Shown: one piece after another, positions 1 to 9,624 of the stretch
Layout: every line of letters starts with the position of its first letter
How positions within the stretch are numbered: the first letter of the stretch is position 1
Source: Phytophthora colocasiae
Taxonomy: Eukaryota; Oomycota; Peronosporomycetes; Peronosporales; Peronosporaceae
Assembly: GCA_018806915.1 (NCBI GenBank)
Contig: JAGKQI010000021.1
Span: 248,001-312,000 of the forward strand
Length of the DNA: 64,000 nucleotides
Direction: 5' to 3'
Translations under genes and position numbers: made by a program
The notes under the pieces: model-generated
Told to the model about the DNA's origin: nothing
Databases searched by the model: none
The model's input: only the letters and a program-made list of their open reading frames with translations

Positions 1-2
1 GG

Positions 3-614
3 CAGACACACAAAGCTCATATCGCTTTACACATAGCAGAAGCTCTCACGTACTTACACTCTCTGCATCCTCCAGTGATCCATCGAGACCTCAAGTCGAA
101 AAACGTACTGCTGAACATGTATTTGGAAGCAAAACTGAGCGATTTCGGCATTTCTCGGATGCGCTACGCCATCGAGACGCATATGACTGCAGGAGTTGGC
201 ACTTCATTCTGGATTGCACCGGAGGTTCTCCTCGGTCGAGACTACGATGAGCGAGCGGATATTTACTCGTTTGGAGTTGTCCTGTCTGAAATCGACACGG
301 ATGACTATCCTTTCTGGAACGACCAGCACCAGGATGAAGCCCGTGGTAAAATTCAGGAGGCGGAGATTCTAAGTCAAGTCGCTGCTGGACGAATCCGACC
401 CGACTTTTCTCCTGACTGCCCTGAGGAGATTCTGGCTCTAGCGGATGCCTGCCTGCAGCGAAATTCTCGAAATCGACCTACAGCAGCTAAAATTGTGATG
501 GAGTTGCAAAACTTGATCCATCCTTCTCGTCGGAGATCATCGTCCCAGTATGCGTCGTCCGACGACTCAGGGTCAATATGGTCGGTTCGAAGCCCGAGTA
601 ACATCATTTTATGA
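3..614 (+). CDS. Protein kinase, C-terminal part (5' end outside window)
   Basis: The frame is open from the left edge of the window, so the gene begins upstream. Visible kinase landmarks in order are the catalytic loop HRDLKSKN near base 81, the magnesium-binding DFG (DFGISR), a GT-rich activation segment and the APE motif (WIAPEVL), then the helical C-lobe ending with an RNSRNRPTA stretch. The HRDLKSKN loop and GTSFWIAPE resemble tyrosine-kinase-like (TKL) Ser/Thr kinases, an expanded family in oomycetes. A Ser/Arg-rich tail of about 30 residues follows. The key catalytic residues shown are intact. The N-lobe and any receptor or ankyrin part lie outside the window, so substrate and location cannot be judged. 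Confidence 0.9.
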   Translation, partial: QTHKAHIALHIAEALTYLHSLHPPVIHRDLKSKNVLLNMYLEAKLSDFGISRMRYAIETHMTAGVGTSFWIAPEVLLGRDYDERADIYSFGVVLSEIDTDDYPFWNDQHQDEARGKIQEAEILSQVAAGRIRPDFSPDCPEEILALADACLQRNSRNRPTAAKIVMELQNLIHPSRRRSSSQYASSDDSGSIWSVRSPSNIIL

Positions 615-1549
615 AAACTTGTGAGAGTTTTTAGAGGGAAATCACCCAGCAAATATAGAGATAGTTTGACTGTTTACCTAAAGTTGAGCTTGATCGAAAT
701 ATTATTTTCTATCGGTTCTTATTTATTGACAACAAATGGCTTGTTAGACCTGGACGTTATGGATCGGAATGAGTTTCGGAGTTTCAACAGCGGTGGTGAG
801 ATGGAGTGAGTTGCCTGGCTTCTCCAAATGACTTACGACACGTAGTCTATTCTTACTGTATAAACTGAGTCCAAGTCGTCGTGAGAATTTATCGAGAATT
901 TGTGAAAAAACACCTTACCTTCGACACTATCACTCCAAAGCGAAAGCTTGCAAAATTTGAGTTTAAATGCCTGCATAGTACGACAACACCCACTAGACAA
1001 GTTTTTTTAACGAGACAGTTCCAGACGAAAAAAACGCTATTGTTAGACATCTGGGTAGTTTATTAGCGATGTGTCATATTTTCCAATGTTCCTACAGAAA
1101 CACAATGAGATCCGAAATCCGATGCATCCCATGGACGTTTCAGGCGATAAGAGCTGATACGAGCCACTAAAACTACTAAAAGCAAAAACACCATGGTACG
1201 TTTCTGGTTTCAAGTAATTAAAGGGGGACACCTTGGCGTGAAGTTGCAACGGCTCCATCCATTCATTCAATTCAGCACTGGATGAGACTGATCAAAGTCC
1301 TTTGATTATTAGTTCAACGAGAAATAGCTCGTCCAAGCTGCCATCGTAGCGCCCGACACATTCCTAACGCCCAACGGCGTAAAACGGACACAAAACGACC
1401 GACAGCGCCTAAAAATGCTATTGCTGTTGCAGTCGTGTTAGCACAGCCCTGTCGGAAAGTGGTCTCTGGTGGGGCTGAGACACTCGTCAATTTGCTGGCA
1501 ACTCATACGGTTGACTGTTTCCCCTGCCACCTTAGCTTCTTTTGTCTCT
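615..1549. other. Intergenic, no gene seen
   Basis: AT-rich sequence between the kinase stop and the zinc-finger gene. Short open frames here have no recognisable motif. No repeat or RNA gene was recognised. Confidence 0.5.
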
Positions 1550-2269
1550 ATGGATCTGCAACCTCAGCAGTTTTACCCTCCGAAATCTCGCCTTGATGAG
1601 ACTGAATTCTACCTAGAACCGACCGTCGTTGCAACACATGCTCGCACTTGGTTTCAGGCACATGTAGTTGATCACCAAATAGTCCAAGATCGAGAGCAAT
1701 TGAATGCTCAAAGCCGAATTCTCCCTACTTCAGTAGCTCTCATGATGACAAGAAAAGACAACCAACCACGACGTCCGTCCATTCTGGAACGCTACGCTGA
1801 AAGTGTGCCGTTGTCTGCATCATGCCAAAGTGTCCAGAAGCGATGTCTGTTTCCTGATTGCACCAAAATGTCCGTCAGCAAAGGGTTATGTCGTGGTCAT
1901 GGAGGTGGACGTCGGTGTCATTTCGCAGGTGGGTGTACGAAAAGTGCTCAGAGTCGTAGCACGTTTTGTTGGGCACACGGCGGTGGCCAACGTTGCGATG
2001 TCGACACGTGTATGAGATCGCGGAAAACCAAACACTTCTGTGTTGCCCACATGCACCTCGAGACGGAGGACGATCAAGCTTCTTCTCCGGGAAAACACCT
2101 CCGAGCTTCGAAGACTCGTCGAAGTCGCTACGTTCCAGTTCCTACGCGAGTCCACCGACAGTCCTCGCATCGAATGTTGCCTAGTCTAGGCCAAGCACTT
2201 AGTGCTGCTTCATTGTCACTTCCAAGTTTCCCCATCCTTCCTCAGGTCCACAGATACGTGGACAAGTGA
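1550..2269 (+). CDS. WRKY19-like zinc-finger protein (239 aa)
   Basis: I chose the ATG at 1550 (MDLQPQQ...). The frame is open further up, but only with a GTG and unlikely-looking sequence. The C-terminal half carries three tandem Cys/His modules: a CLFPDCTK...GLCRGHGGGRRC unit, a GGCTKSAQS...FCWAHGGGQRC unit and a CMRSRKTKHFCVAH unit. This GHGGGRRC-type array is found in many stramenopile proteins named after plant WRKY19-like factors. It is probably a zinc-binding, nucleic-acid- or protein-binding nuclear factor. It has no WRKY domain itself. The N-terminal ~90 residues are polar and unrecognised. It lies tail to tail with the related minus-strand gene at 2335-3786, with a 65-base gap holding a run of T. 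Confidence 0.85.
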   Translation: MDLQPQQFYPPKSRLDETEFYLEPTVVATHARTWFQAHVVDHQIVQDREQLNAQSRILPTSVALMMTRKDNQPRRPSILERYAESVPLSASCQSVQKRCLFPDCTKMSVSKGLCRGHGGGRRCHFAGGCTKSAQSRSTFCWAHGGGQRCDVDTCMRSRKTKHFCVAHMHLETEDDQASSPGKHLRASKTRRSRYVPVPTRVHRQSSHRMLPSLGQALSAASLSLPSFPILPQVHRYVDK

Positions 2270-2334
2270 AGTTTTTTTTTTTTTTAATTTGCTGGACTGC
2301 TTAACGTTGAGAATTATAATTATTTGAACACTAC

Positions 2335-3786
2335 TTATTTTGCTGGCCAGGATCGGTATCCACTCTTATACGGCGGTGCTGGTGGTGATGGTGTCCTTGT
2401 GGACGACCACATTGCTTCGGAAGTCTGTTGGGTTGGTACTGTCCGGAGCAACGCTTCATTTAGGCTGGGTAATTGCAGGGACGGAGGAGGATTTCCAGAC
2501 ACTTCTCCAGCGTATTGATGGTACTGAACATACTTCTCGCGGACTTCATACTCTGCCGAAGGCATCCGTTTGTTCTCTTTGTTGTGAGCAGTTGAGAAGT
2601 TACTGTCACAGGAGATCGTGGACTGTCTGCCGACGCTATCATCCGAATCAGCACTCGCGTATGAACTCGAAGACGTTTTTCCACTGGAAGCAGTTGACTT
2701 AGTCTTCGCTGCTCTAGAGGATGCAGGCTTGGGGATGTTTTCCACTTCCGGGACAGTATCCTCCATCTCCACATGGTCCACGCAGAACCGCTTGGTCTTT
2801 CGACTACGACGGCAATTGGGGGCCTCACACCGCTTGCCTCCTCCGTGAGCCCAGCAGAACGGACTGCGACTCTGAGCGCACTTGGTGCAGCCAGAGTGTT
2901 GGCACCTTCGACCGCCTCCATGGCCACGGCAAAGACCTTTACTAACAGCAATTTTCTTACACCCTTCGAAGGAGCACTGCTTTGCGCCACACCCCGTAAG
3001 CAGGGCACGTGCCAACGATGGTGCGATCTCATCTTTACCCACAGCAGTAGACCCAGTCCGACCCAATTCAGGCGTGGATCCTCGAGTTCTCTTCTTGCCA
3101 CTAGTGGCACTCGGTGGTGATCGGAGTTGAATCTGGTGAATTCCAGGCGGAGTCGGAGAAACTGCAAGTGGTGGTGTTCTGAGTCCTCCAACAACTTGAC
3201 TCTGAGTGTTCCAGCTCCTGTGCTCTTCCTCCGCATAGCTGGAGATCTTCATAGCCTGGAAAGCTGCTTGTTGCTCAGCTGTCATTCGTTCAGGAGACGG
3301 CATTCCACCGTGCGGACGACGAATAGGAAGGGGTGGAGGCTGGTAATACACTTGTGACTGCGTATAACCTTGAGACGACCGTACCCGATTGTACGGATCT
3401 GGAGGTGCAGATCCACCTAAGTACTTGCCCATTGTTCGGAAAAGCCGTTCCCGGTCATCTTCATCCGTGACGGAGGCCGTTCTTCTAATAGGGGGTGGAG
3501 TGGCAGGTCTAGCATCAGTTAGAGCCCTTTGAAAGTTCTCCTCTTCACCTCGACGGGCTACAGAAGCCTGTAAGAGCGGGAATGACCTGGCCACATCCAT
3601 CGGGTCCACTCGGTTCTGCTGTTGTTGCTGCTCCAACACTTGAGCGGCCGCCATGACGATTTCTTCGGCCGTAGGACCTGCAGTCTGGTGATGGACATTC
3701 CAGGCCATAGCACGAGGGAACAGGCGATGACGCAGCACTTGAGCGGCCTGCTCGAGCGCGTCAGGATTGGACGCGCGGTCGGCCAT
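2335..3786 (-). CDS. WRKY19-like zinc-finger protein (483 aa)
   Basis: Intact minus-strand gene starting MADRASNPDALEQ. The N-terminal ~230 residues are Gln/Pro-rich and low in complexity (a QQQQQ run, PPPLPIRR). A three-module Cys/His array follows at about residues 255-335 (CSFEGCKKIAVSKGLCRGHGGG, CTKCAQSRSPFCWAHGGG, CRRSRKTKRFCVDH). The tail is Ser/Lys-rich. The array is nearly the same as that in the convergent gene at 1550-2269, while the flanks are unrelated, so the two look like an old inverted duplication that keeps only the finger block. A nuclear regulatory or adaptor role is an inference; the family has no firmly known reaction. Confidence 0.85.
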   Translation of the reverse strand: MADRASNPDALEQAAQVLRHRLFPRAMAWNVHHQTAGPTAEEIVMAAAQVLEQQQQQNRVDPMDVARSFPLLQASVARRGEEENFQRALTDARPATPPPIRRTASVTDEDDRERLFRTMGKYLGGSAPPDPYNRVRSSQGYTQSQVYYQPPPLPIRRPHGGMPSPERMTAEQQAAFQAMKISSYAEEEHRSWNTQSQVVGGLRTPPLAVSPTPPGIHQIQLRSPPSATSGKKRTRGSTPELGRTGSTAVGKDEIAPSLARALLTGCGAKQCSFEGCKKIAVSKGLCRGHGGGRRCQHSGCTKCAQSRSPFCWAHGGGKRCEAPNCRRSRKTKRFCVDHVEMEDTVPEVENIPKPASSRAAKTKSTASSGKTSSSSYASADSDDSVGRQSTISCDSNFSTAHNKENKRMPSAEYEVREKYVQYHQYAGEVSGNPPPSLQLPSLNEALLRTVPTQQTSEAMWSSTRTPSPPAPPYKSGYRSWPAK

Positions 3787-3815
3787 GGAGCTAATAAACT
3801 TGTGATGGAGACGGA

Positions 3816-3828
3816 CAATTTGCTAATG
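3816..3828 (-). promoter_or_regulatory. Possible oomycete Inr-like start region
   Basis: Read on the minus strand, CATTAGCAAATTG lies about 30 bases upstream of the ATG at 3786. It resembles the oomycete initiator core (CATTYBNCAWTT) with one base missing. Position and composition fit a transcription start, but the match is imperfect. Confidence 0.25.
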
Positions 3829-4258
3829 CGGACGGAGGTGATCGAGCGGTCATTCCGCTCTCAATTTCAAGTGCCCGCTGTCAATTTGAAACAGGATTTA
3901 ATTAAAAGTTAGTTTCAACCAATCATCAAAGAGTGAATTAGAGTAATAGGTAGGTTAAAAACGAACGTGGTGCTCATTTTTAGCGGCTGAGTGATGGTCA
4001 GAGTTGCATGAGGGGAAGGGTAGTAAAGTCGACTTTTTGTAAAATGTGTTTCGGATCGATACTATCGGTCTACACTACTATTGGAAAGCACGGTTCCGGT
4101 TGCTAAAAGGTTTAGCTCTCTCGTAGTACGGTAAGAGCTATACGAAACAAAAGCTCTGGACATGTACTATGCAGGCTACATTTGTATAGCACAGCACACT
4201 TTGACGACACCGCCAGTCAACATGGAGTGACCTCGGCCTGATCTGAACCGTCTCAGTA
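3829..4258. other. Intergenic, no gene seen
   Basis: AT-rich, many stops in all frames. A TCATTCC...CAATTT string near 3853 on the plus strand looks Inr-like but has no plus-strand gene after it. Confidence 0.45.
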
Positions 4259-4744
4259 CAGGTTTCCCCGCCTAATTTGCAACTGTGTCAAGCAATATAC
4301 CTTGATGACGACGTGCAGATGCGGATGCGATTTGCTGAGACAGATTCTCCAATGTACTGAGATAGATGTAATCTAGAGGGAACGCGGGAATGCATTTGAC
4401 AAGTACAAGTTGCTCCATTACGGTGGTAAACGAAAGGCTGAGAATGAACATTATTTGTTGCAATATGCTGTGCTAGCGCTGATAAGCCTCATTCATCAAT
4501 TATCAACATGCCATCAAGCAAGAAGAAAGTGTACGTGCGCCTTGATAGAGATGAACAACTGCACAGACTTGAAGAGGACAAGTTTATTCCAGCATACGAG
4601 ATAGCACGAGAGAAGCCACGCGACCTCAAACTAATAAAGTTTACACTAATTCAGTAGTTGCTGCGTTTATGTGTTACCTGTGCAGATTTTGCATCCTGGC
4701 AAATTTTCTTGGTCCGACCCTTGCAAATTAGGCGGGGAAACCTG
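4259..4744. mobile_element. MITE-like DNA transposon, 24-bp perfect inverted ends
   Basis: The left end 4259-4282 (CAGGTTTCCCCGCC, then TAATTTGCAA) is matched exactly in reverse complement at 4721-4744. TA dinucleotides flank both ends (4257-4258 and 4745-4746), as for Tc1/mariner/pogo-type insertion. At 486 bp it is too short for a whole transposase and carries only a short open frame, so it is probably an internal-deletion derivative moved in trans. Confidence 0.75.
4508..4657 (+). pseudogene. Short ORF inside the MITE (possible transposase N-terminal remnant)
   Basis: 49 codons from ATG, beginning MPSSKKKVYVRLDRDEQ with several Lys/Arg and Glu/Leu residues, ending at TAG. It fits the basic start of a pogo/Tc1-type transposase left by deletion, but no diagnostic motif remains. 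It may be chance. Confidence 0.3.
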
Positions 4745-4746
4745 TA

Positions 4747-5884
4747 GTAACAGCTGTCGGTGCTGATTAATTTCGATTACGATACGCTTGAAAAGCTCAA
4801 TCGTTTCTCCATTTCCGCACGGCCGTCTCAACAGCGGACCAAGAGGAACGCGTCTTTGATATTGTGGACTTTGGCATCTGCAACCAAGAATCAATTGAAG
4901 AATGTAAGGAAACCGAGAATCAAGCTCGCTTGCTTGACCGATTACCAGGCCACTTTTGTTGGGACATTTTATTGAAAAGAGTCGAGAGGAGTAAGATGTG
5001 TGATAGGGTCAGGGTCTTGGTGGTACCAGCGTCGTCAAAACGCAGTGATAACCAAAGGGAAAAGCTCAACAAGGTTGCACCTTGGTCCGCCCGCCACGTG
5101 GGTTATATTTTTATTCATACATGTACTTTGTGAAGTCGCACAGAAACCTATTCAAAGACTCGGCGGAACGGTAGTCGATTCGACGTTGCCAGTGAAGCAG
5201 GCGCGTGGATCTTGCTTGCTCTGAGAAACGCTGGAAGGCAGCGCACTGCAACTTGTCACCACTTCGTTGTCATGGGCGTTTAGAGCCGGGCGCGTCAATA
5301 GAGGTTCGAGCAACCGACCGGTGGCTTGCATGCTTGTACAGTATTTCGAGCAAGACCACGATGCTGTTGTCGAACTGTTAGCCAGTTCTAGTCGAGGCTT
5401 GTAAATACGAAGAGTACGCGAACAGATAGCAACAGTTGAAGACCGGTGGGTGGACCAATGCCCTCTTGGTTATTTCTTGTCGTTGAATTACGGACGGCTC
5501 TAGTATGCGACGTGAGCTCTTCGGTCCGTCTCCAGTGCACAGCCGGACTTGGTGAACAAGATCGGCGTAGCGCAGCCGCACGCACGTGGGTTACTTTTAC
5601 GCTGAAGTCCTCGTGAAGACGAGAACATCGTCCAGCACAAACTCTCGGGAAGAGTCAAACGGTAGGCGTCGAAATCGACTGGCTGATGACAGTATACCGG
5701 ACAGTGTTTGCTCCGAAACAGTCCTCCGTAGCTGTTACTAGAAAAAGTTACTAGTGAAGTTCCAAGACAGGATATTAGTATTGGACTTTACTTTGTAGTA
5801 ATCAACTTTAGAAAGTTGCCTCAGCATATTTTCCCAAGAGAACTCCAGCCTCAGGATCGTCAGCAGTTTACTCTTTTTGCAGCT
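4747..5884. other. Long stretch without a convincing gene
   Basis: Several open frames of 60-90 codons overlap here on both strands without motifs. It may hold decayed coding sequence around 4760-5130, but I could not identify it. Confidence 0.4.
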
Positions 5885-6839
5885 CTAGAATAAACCAAAC
5901 AGGAGAACGGTAAGACTCGCAGCCGCAATGTACGAGAGCAGCAGCTTCGATGCCGATGAAGATCCAGTCGCATCCGTCGAATTGCTTCCAGACGATGACG
6001 TGCTTCCACTGCTGTTATTAATAGTGCTATCATCGCCGAGCACCGGATCGTAATACAGCTTTTTTGTGAAATGTGGGAATACCCATTTGAACGCCACACC
6101 ACCTTGGATTTCGACCACCGAAGAGTTCAAGAGCGCCGTCTCAACGTTAGTGTCGTCAATCAGTGCGGACGTCGGTGCATCCATGAACATGGAGTCTCCA
6201 AAATCCACACGGTCGAGTTTCTTTGCTTTGGCGTCGCTTCCTTTGATCTTTTTCGTTGGTTTGTTCAATCCTTTTCCCTTTGGGCCTTTTGCTTCCAACT
6301 TGATAATGAGTTCCAGCCCGTTATCTACACCTGTAAACTGCCAATCAGCAATGCCAACCGAGAATTTGAGGGCTCCAGCAGGAACGGTAAGTGTCTGACT
6401 ACCGTACGTGACGGTCAAGTCACCTTGAGGAATGCTTGCCGTAAGGGTGAATGAAGCCCACCGTGGCTTGCCCAACAGCAAGTGAGGACGCAAACGTAGT
6501 AGAAGAAACGTTCACGTTGCCCACGAGTGTGGTCTTGATCTCCGTCCAATCGCTTTTGCCCGCGTTGAAGTCTGTCGTTTTCTTGCCAGTCACTGCAGTT
6601 CCAGTTGCATCGACTTCAGTCAGGCTGGTCACTGCCAGGCGCATGAACTTGCCATTCTGGCAGTCACCAGTGGGGCAGACTTCCATCTTGGCGCCAGCTG
6701 AGTCAAAGTTAGCTGCAGTTTGGATGTGGTCTGTGCCATTACCGGATCCATGACCTGGGGGACTGAAGTTCTTCGGCTTACCGGATACTTGGGCCAGCAA
6801 GCACACGAGTACGACAGCGACTGGGTTGGTGATCTTCAT
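5885..6839 (-). pseudogene. Secreted GPI-anchored surface protein, frameshifted
   Basis: From ATG 6839 the protein starts with a clear signal peptide (MKITNPVAVVLVCLLAQVSG, then KPKN). A Ser/Thr/Gly-containing extracellular domain with one CPTGDC pair follows. That frame closes at 6420. A second frame, overlapping over 6420-6493, continues the same protein with a beta-rich part, a Ser/Thr-rich stretch (SGSTSSSGSNSTDATG) and a hydrophobic C-terminus (LLLSYIAAASLTVLLFGLF). That tail is the classic GPI-attachment signal. A one-base change in the GGG run near 6470 would join the frames, so this is either a young pseudogene or a sequencing error. It would sit on the cell wall or plasma membrane. 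No enzyme motif was seen. Confidence 0.7.
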
Positions 6840-7237
6840 GGGTTCGATATGAAAACCGATGCGTCTGAAAGTCTGAAGTGCTTGAGTTTGGCCGGTGGTA
6901 AGTATTGATACACTTTTTTGGCTCGCATGTATTTATACAAAATGTATTTATACTGTGGGAAACGAGAACTCAATCCCAGCTACACAAAAAAAACGGAGGC
7001 GACTGTCGAGGTGAAGCTGAAGCAACGATACAGTTCGAGGAAAGTCTACATAGCTCATGGCCGTTTTGCGCGCTTGGATTGAGCTTGTGATACCTTTTGA
7101 TTGGGGGAAAACTCATTGAGTGTATCCACAGGATACCCAGCCGTTTACAGAGTCTCCGATGCACAGCACTTCCAGCATTGTCGACACCTCGACGGATACC
7201 TCCAAGGGCGAGTGCGTTGAGTTCTCCAAGTCACATC
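6840..7237. other. Divergent intergenic region
   Basis: Lies between the start of the minus-strand GPI-protein gene and the plus-strand membrane-protein gene, so it should hold both promoters. No certain Inr or TATA was seen. Confidence 0.4.
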
Positions 7238-8110
7238 ATGCCTGGAACCATGCGTTCCAACTCCCTTCCTATAGAAGATCAAGCCGTTTGCGACCAGGAC
7301 GTGTACTCGCTATTCGGCGATTCCGTGGACGCTACCCCCGTGGTCCCGCAGCTACAGATTTCCAACAACAACAACAGACTTCCGCGTATCACAGTCATAC
7401 CGAGACTCGAGTCCAGACAACTGTCACTCGATCGGCAAATAAGGAGAAGTGCAGTATCGTTCGACGAGATACGAAGACGGACGCTTCTATCGACCGAAAG
7501 CGAGACTCCGTTTGGCGGTGGAATTTGTCGACAACTAGCGGCCATGTATACTGATGTGGGGATGACAACCGTCGAGCGTGTGCGGTGGCTGTGTGGGTGG
7601 ATGGTCCTAATTTACGCTTTGACTTGCTGTGCGTGGTTTGCGTGGTCAGCTTATACAGTTCCACTTGTGGGTATTTTGACGGGTACAGTAGGCTTGCTCG
7701 CGTGTCAAAGACCGCATGAACAAGACTACATGACGTATGTGCTGGCCTTCCTGGCGCTTAACTACGCTCAGCTGGCGCTACTCGTCTGGACGGTATTCAT
7801 TGCACTTCCTGCGGAAATCACGGGCACGTGCAGTTCGAATTGTGCGGCAGGACAAGCTAAAGCGGTCTTTATCGTCCTGCTGGTTGTGGCTACCGGAAGT
7901 TTCCACTGGAGAGTAGCGACCACTACGAGAAAATATGTGTGCGAATTCCGTATGATCCAGCAGCTAACGGTGCGGGGCTCACAAAGATATCTTTATGCGT
8001 CATACTCGCGTGCTGCTGTGTCTGCGACGATGGCGACCGAAATTCAGTCAAGATCCTCGGCTAGTGAGGTTTCAGTGGGTGTTGCTGGAGATTTAGAGCA
8101 CCCAGTTGCA
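7238..8110 (+). CDS. Four-helix membrane protein, 3' end overrun by transposon
   Basis: The likely start is ATG 7238 (MPGTMRSNSLP). An upstream in-frame ATG at 7097 would add 47 unlikely residues. A ~110-residue polar cytosolic N-terminus is followed by four hydrophobic segments within about residues 115-240 (WLCGWMVLIYALTCCAWFAW; VPLVGILTGTVGLLAC; YVLAFLALNYAQLALLVWTVFIAL; AVFIVLLVVATGSF). A conserved-looking CSSNC lies between helices 3 and 4. A Ser-rich tail follows. Its own stop is missing: the frame passes without a stop through a ~190-bp repeat and into a Tc1 transposase, ending at 9184. The function is not recognised. Confidence 0.65.
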
Positions 8111-8299
8111 GTATATGCTGCAGACTATATTCAATCAGCACATATGTACTGTAATAAAGCGCACTGTAGTTGGCCCTATAGGTTTAAATCACTGAATATC
8201 ATGCTTAGAAATGGTTGCAGTAACCCACGAACCATACTTGAAGTAGGTGTATTGTATTTCACCGCAAGCTTTCCATGTTTGTCAAAAGTGCTTGTGTTC
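8111..8299 (+). repeat. Direct repeat, left copy, flanking the Tc1 element
   Basis: Begins GTATATGCTG and ends CAAAAGTGCTTGTGTTC. It matches 9431-9624 in the same orientation with scattered substitutions and small indels. The origin is unknown. Confidence 0.75.
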
Positions 8300-9431
8300 A
8301 GGAGTGACAATAGTATTTATGCAATGCCATCTCGAGTCAAAGTCAAGAGGTCTGGAAGGCCTCGTAAGGTCTCCAGAAAGTTGCAGCGGAGGATCGTCCG
8401 GGAGGCGAAGAATGCTAAATTGTCGTCTAGCGCCGTGAAAACGGCGCTGAAACTGACGATTTCGGCGCGTTCAGTGCGTCGTGTGCTGCACGATTCCCCT
8501 CACATGTCCTACGTCAAGCGAAACCGTACTCCGATGCTGAAAATGAGGCACAAGATGGCCCGCCAAAAATGGGCGAGGGAAATGATCAAAGCGAGGACCG
8601 ATTGGGATCAAATTATTTTCTCTGACGAGAAAAAATTTAATCTTGACGGTCCGGATGGTCTACAGTACTACTGGCACGATCTTAGATGCGAGAAGGAGAC
8701 ATACTTCAGCCGCCAAAATGGCGGTGGATCCGTCATGATATGGGGTGGTTTTTCGTCTCTTGGAAAAACGGATTTGGCATTTCTGGATGGCCGCCAAAAC
8801 TCTGATGACTACCAAGAAACTCTTACCAACTATCTCCTACCCTTTGGCGAGGCCTACCATGAAGGTCTCTACGTTTTTCAACATGATAACGCAAGCATTC
8901 ATGCGTCAAAGAGCACCCAGGCCTTCCTAAAGAGCTCACAAATCAGTGTTCTCGACTGGCCAGCGCTATCTCCAGACTTGAATCCAATTGAAAACGTCTG
9001 GGGTATACTTGCACGATGTGTCTATCGGGGTGGAAAGCAATACACAAGCGTCCACGAGCTCAAGTCGGCCATTCAAGCTGCTTGGGAGAATGTGGGCCTT
9101 TCGCAGCTTCAATCTTTAGTGAACTCGATGCCAGATCGCATTAGCGATGTCATCGAAGGAAAAGGAGGCAAGACAAAGCATTAGTAAGTTAGAAACGAAA
9201 GCAAAAAGCTCAATATCGAGCTCCGTTTCCTCCGCTACGTACTTTTGGCCAGTGTCAGAGTGATGGTCACTCTCAGTTCTCCGCAACCACGAATCGTCTG
9301 AATGGAAAAAAATATATGCCCGGAAAGCTCTCCGTTGGAAACGCCCAAATACGCGGTTTTAGCCTTAATCGTAGAAAATTGATCCAATTAGCTACGAATA
9401 ACTGTTCACTACATATTTATGGCCAGCACTG
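8300..9431 (+). mobile_element. Tc1/mariner-family transposon, damaged left end
   Basis: The right end reads TTTATGGCCAGCACTG followed by TA; its reverse complement CAGTGCTGGCCATAAA is a typical Tc1 terminus. The left end near 8300 (CAGGAGTGACAATAG...) matches it only loosely, so it is decayed or rearranged. The transposase lies inside in plus orientation. Confidence 0.6.
8324..9184 (+). CDS. Tc1-type DD34E transposase lacking the first DNA-binding helix-turn-helix
   Basis: From ATG 8324 the protein is about 286 residues. It starts close to the GRPRK linker motif (RSGRPRKVS) that normally joins the two helix-turn-helix units, so the first unit (~50-60 residues) is missing. The catalytic triad is complete: D in IIFSDEKKFN, D in FQHDNASIH and E in SPDLNPIENVW, with 34 residues between the last two (DD34E). 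The motif spacing is normal for Tc1. The frame is continuous with the upstream membrane protein. Without the first DNA-binding unit it is probably unable to move its own element. Confidence 0.85.
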   Translation: MPSRVKVKRSGRPRKVSRKLQRRIVREAKNAKLSSSAVKTALKLTISARSVRRVLHDSPHMSYVKRNRTPMLKMRHKMARQKWAREMIKARTDWDQIIFSDEKKFNLDGPDGLQYYWHDLRCEKETYFSRQNGGGSVMIWGGFSSLGKTDLAFLDGRQNSDDYQETLTNYLLPFGEAYHEGLYVFQHDNASIHASKSTQAFLKSSQISVLDWPALSPDLNPIENVWGILARCVYRGGKQYTSVHELKSAIQAAWENVGLSQLQSLVNSMPDRISDVIEGKGGKTKH

Positions 9432-9624
9432 TATATGCTGTACCGTATCGTGCAGACTATATTCAATCAGCACGGATGTAATCCAGCGCACTGTTGTTGG
9501 TCCTATAGGGTTAAATCACTGAATATCATGCTACTGCCCTCAGAAATGGCTGCAGTAACCCCACGAAGTAGGCATATTGTATTTCACCACAAGCTTTCCA
9601 AGTTTGTCAAAAGTGCTTGTGTTC
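9431..9624 (+). repeat. Direct repeat, right copy, flanking the Tc1 element
   Basis: Counterpart of 8111-8299. The right copy has extra bases (TACCGTATCG) near its start and a few near its middle. Confidence 0.75.

Noticed and set aside
881..1066. 61-codon open frame starting MRIYREFVKK, considered as a small secreted or RxLR protein
   Set aside because: No signal peptide and no RxLR-EER pattern. Probably chance in AT-rich sequence.
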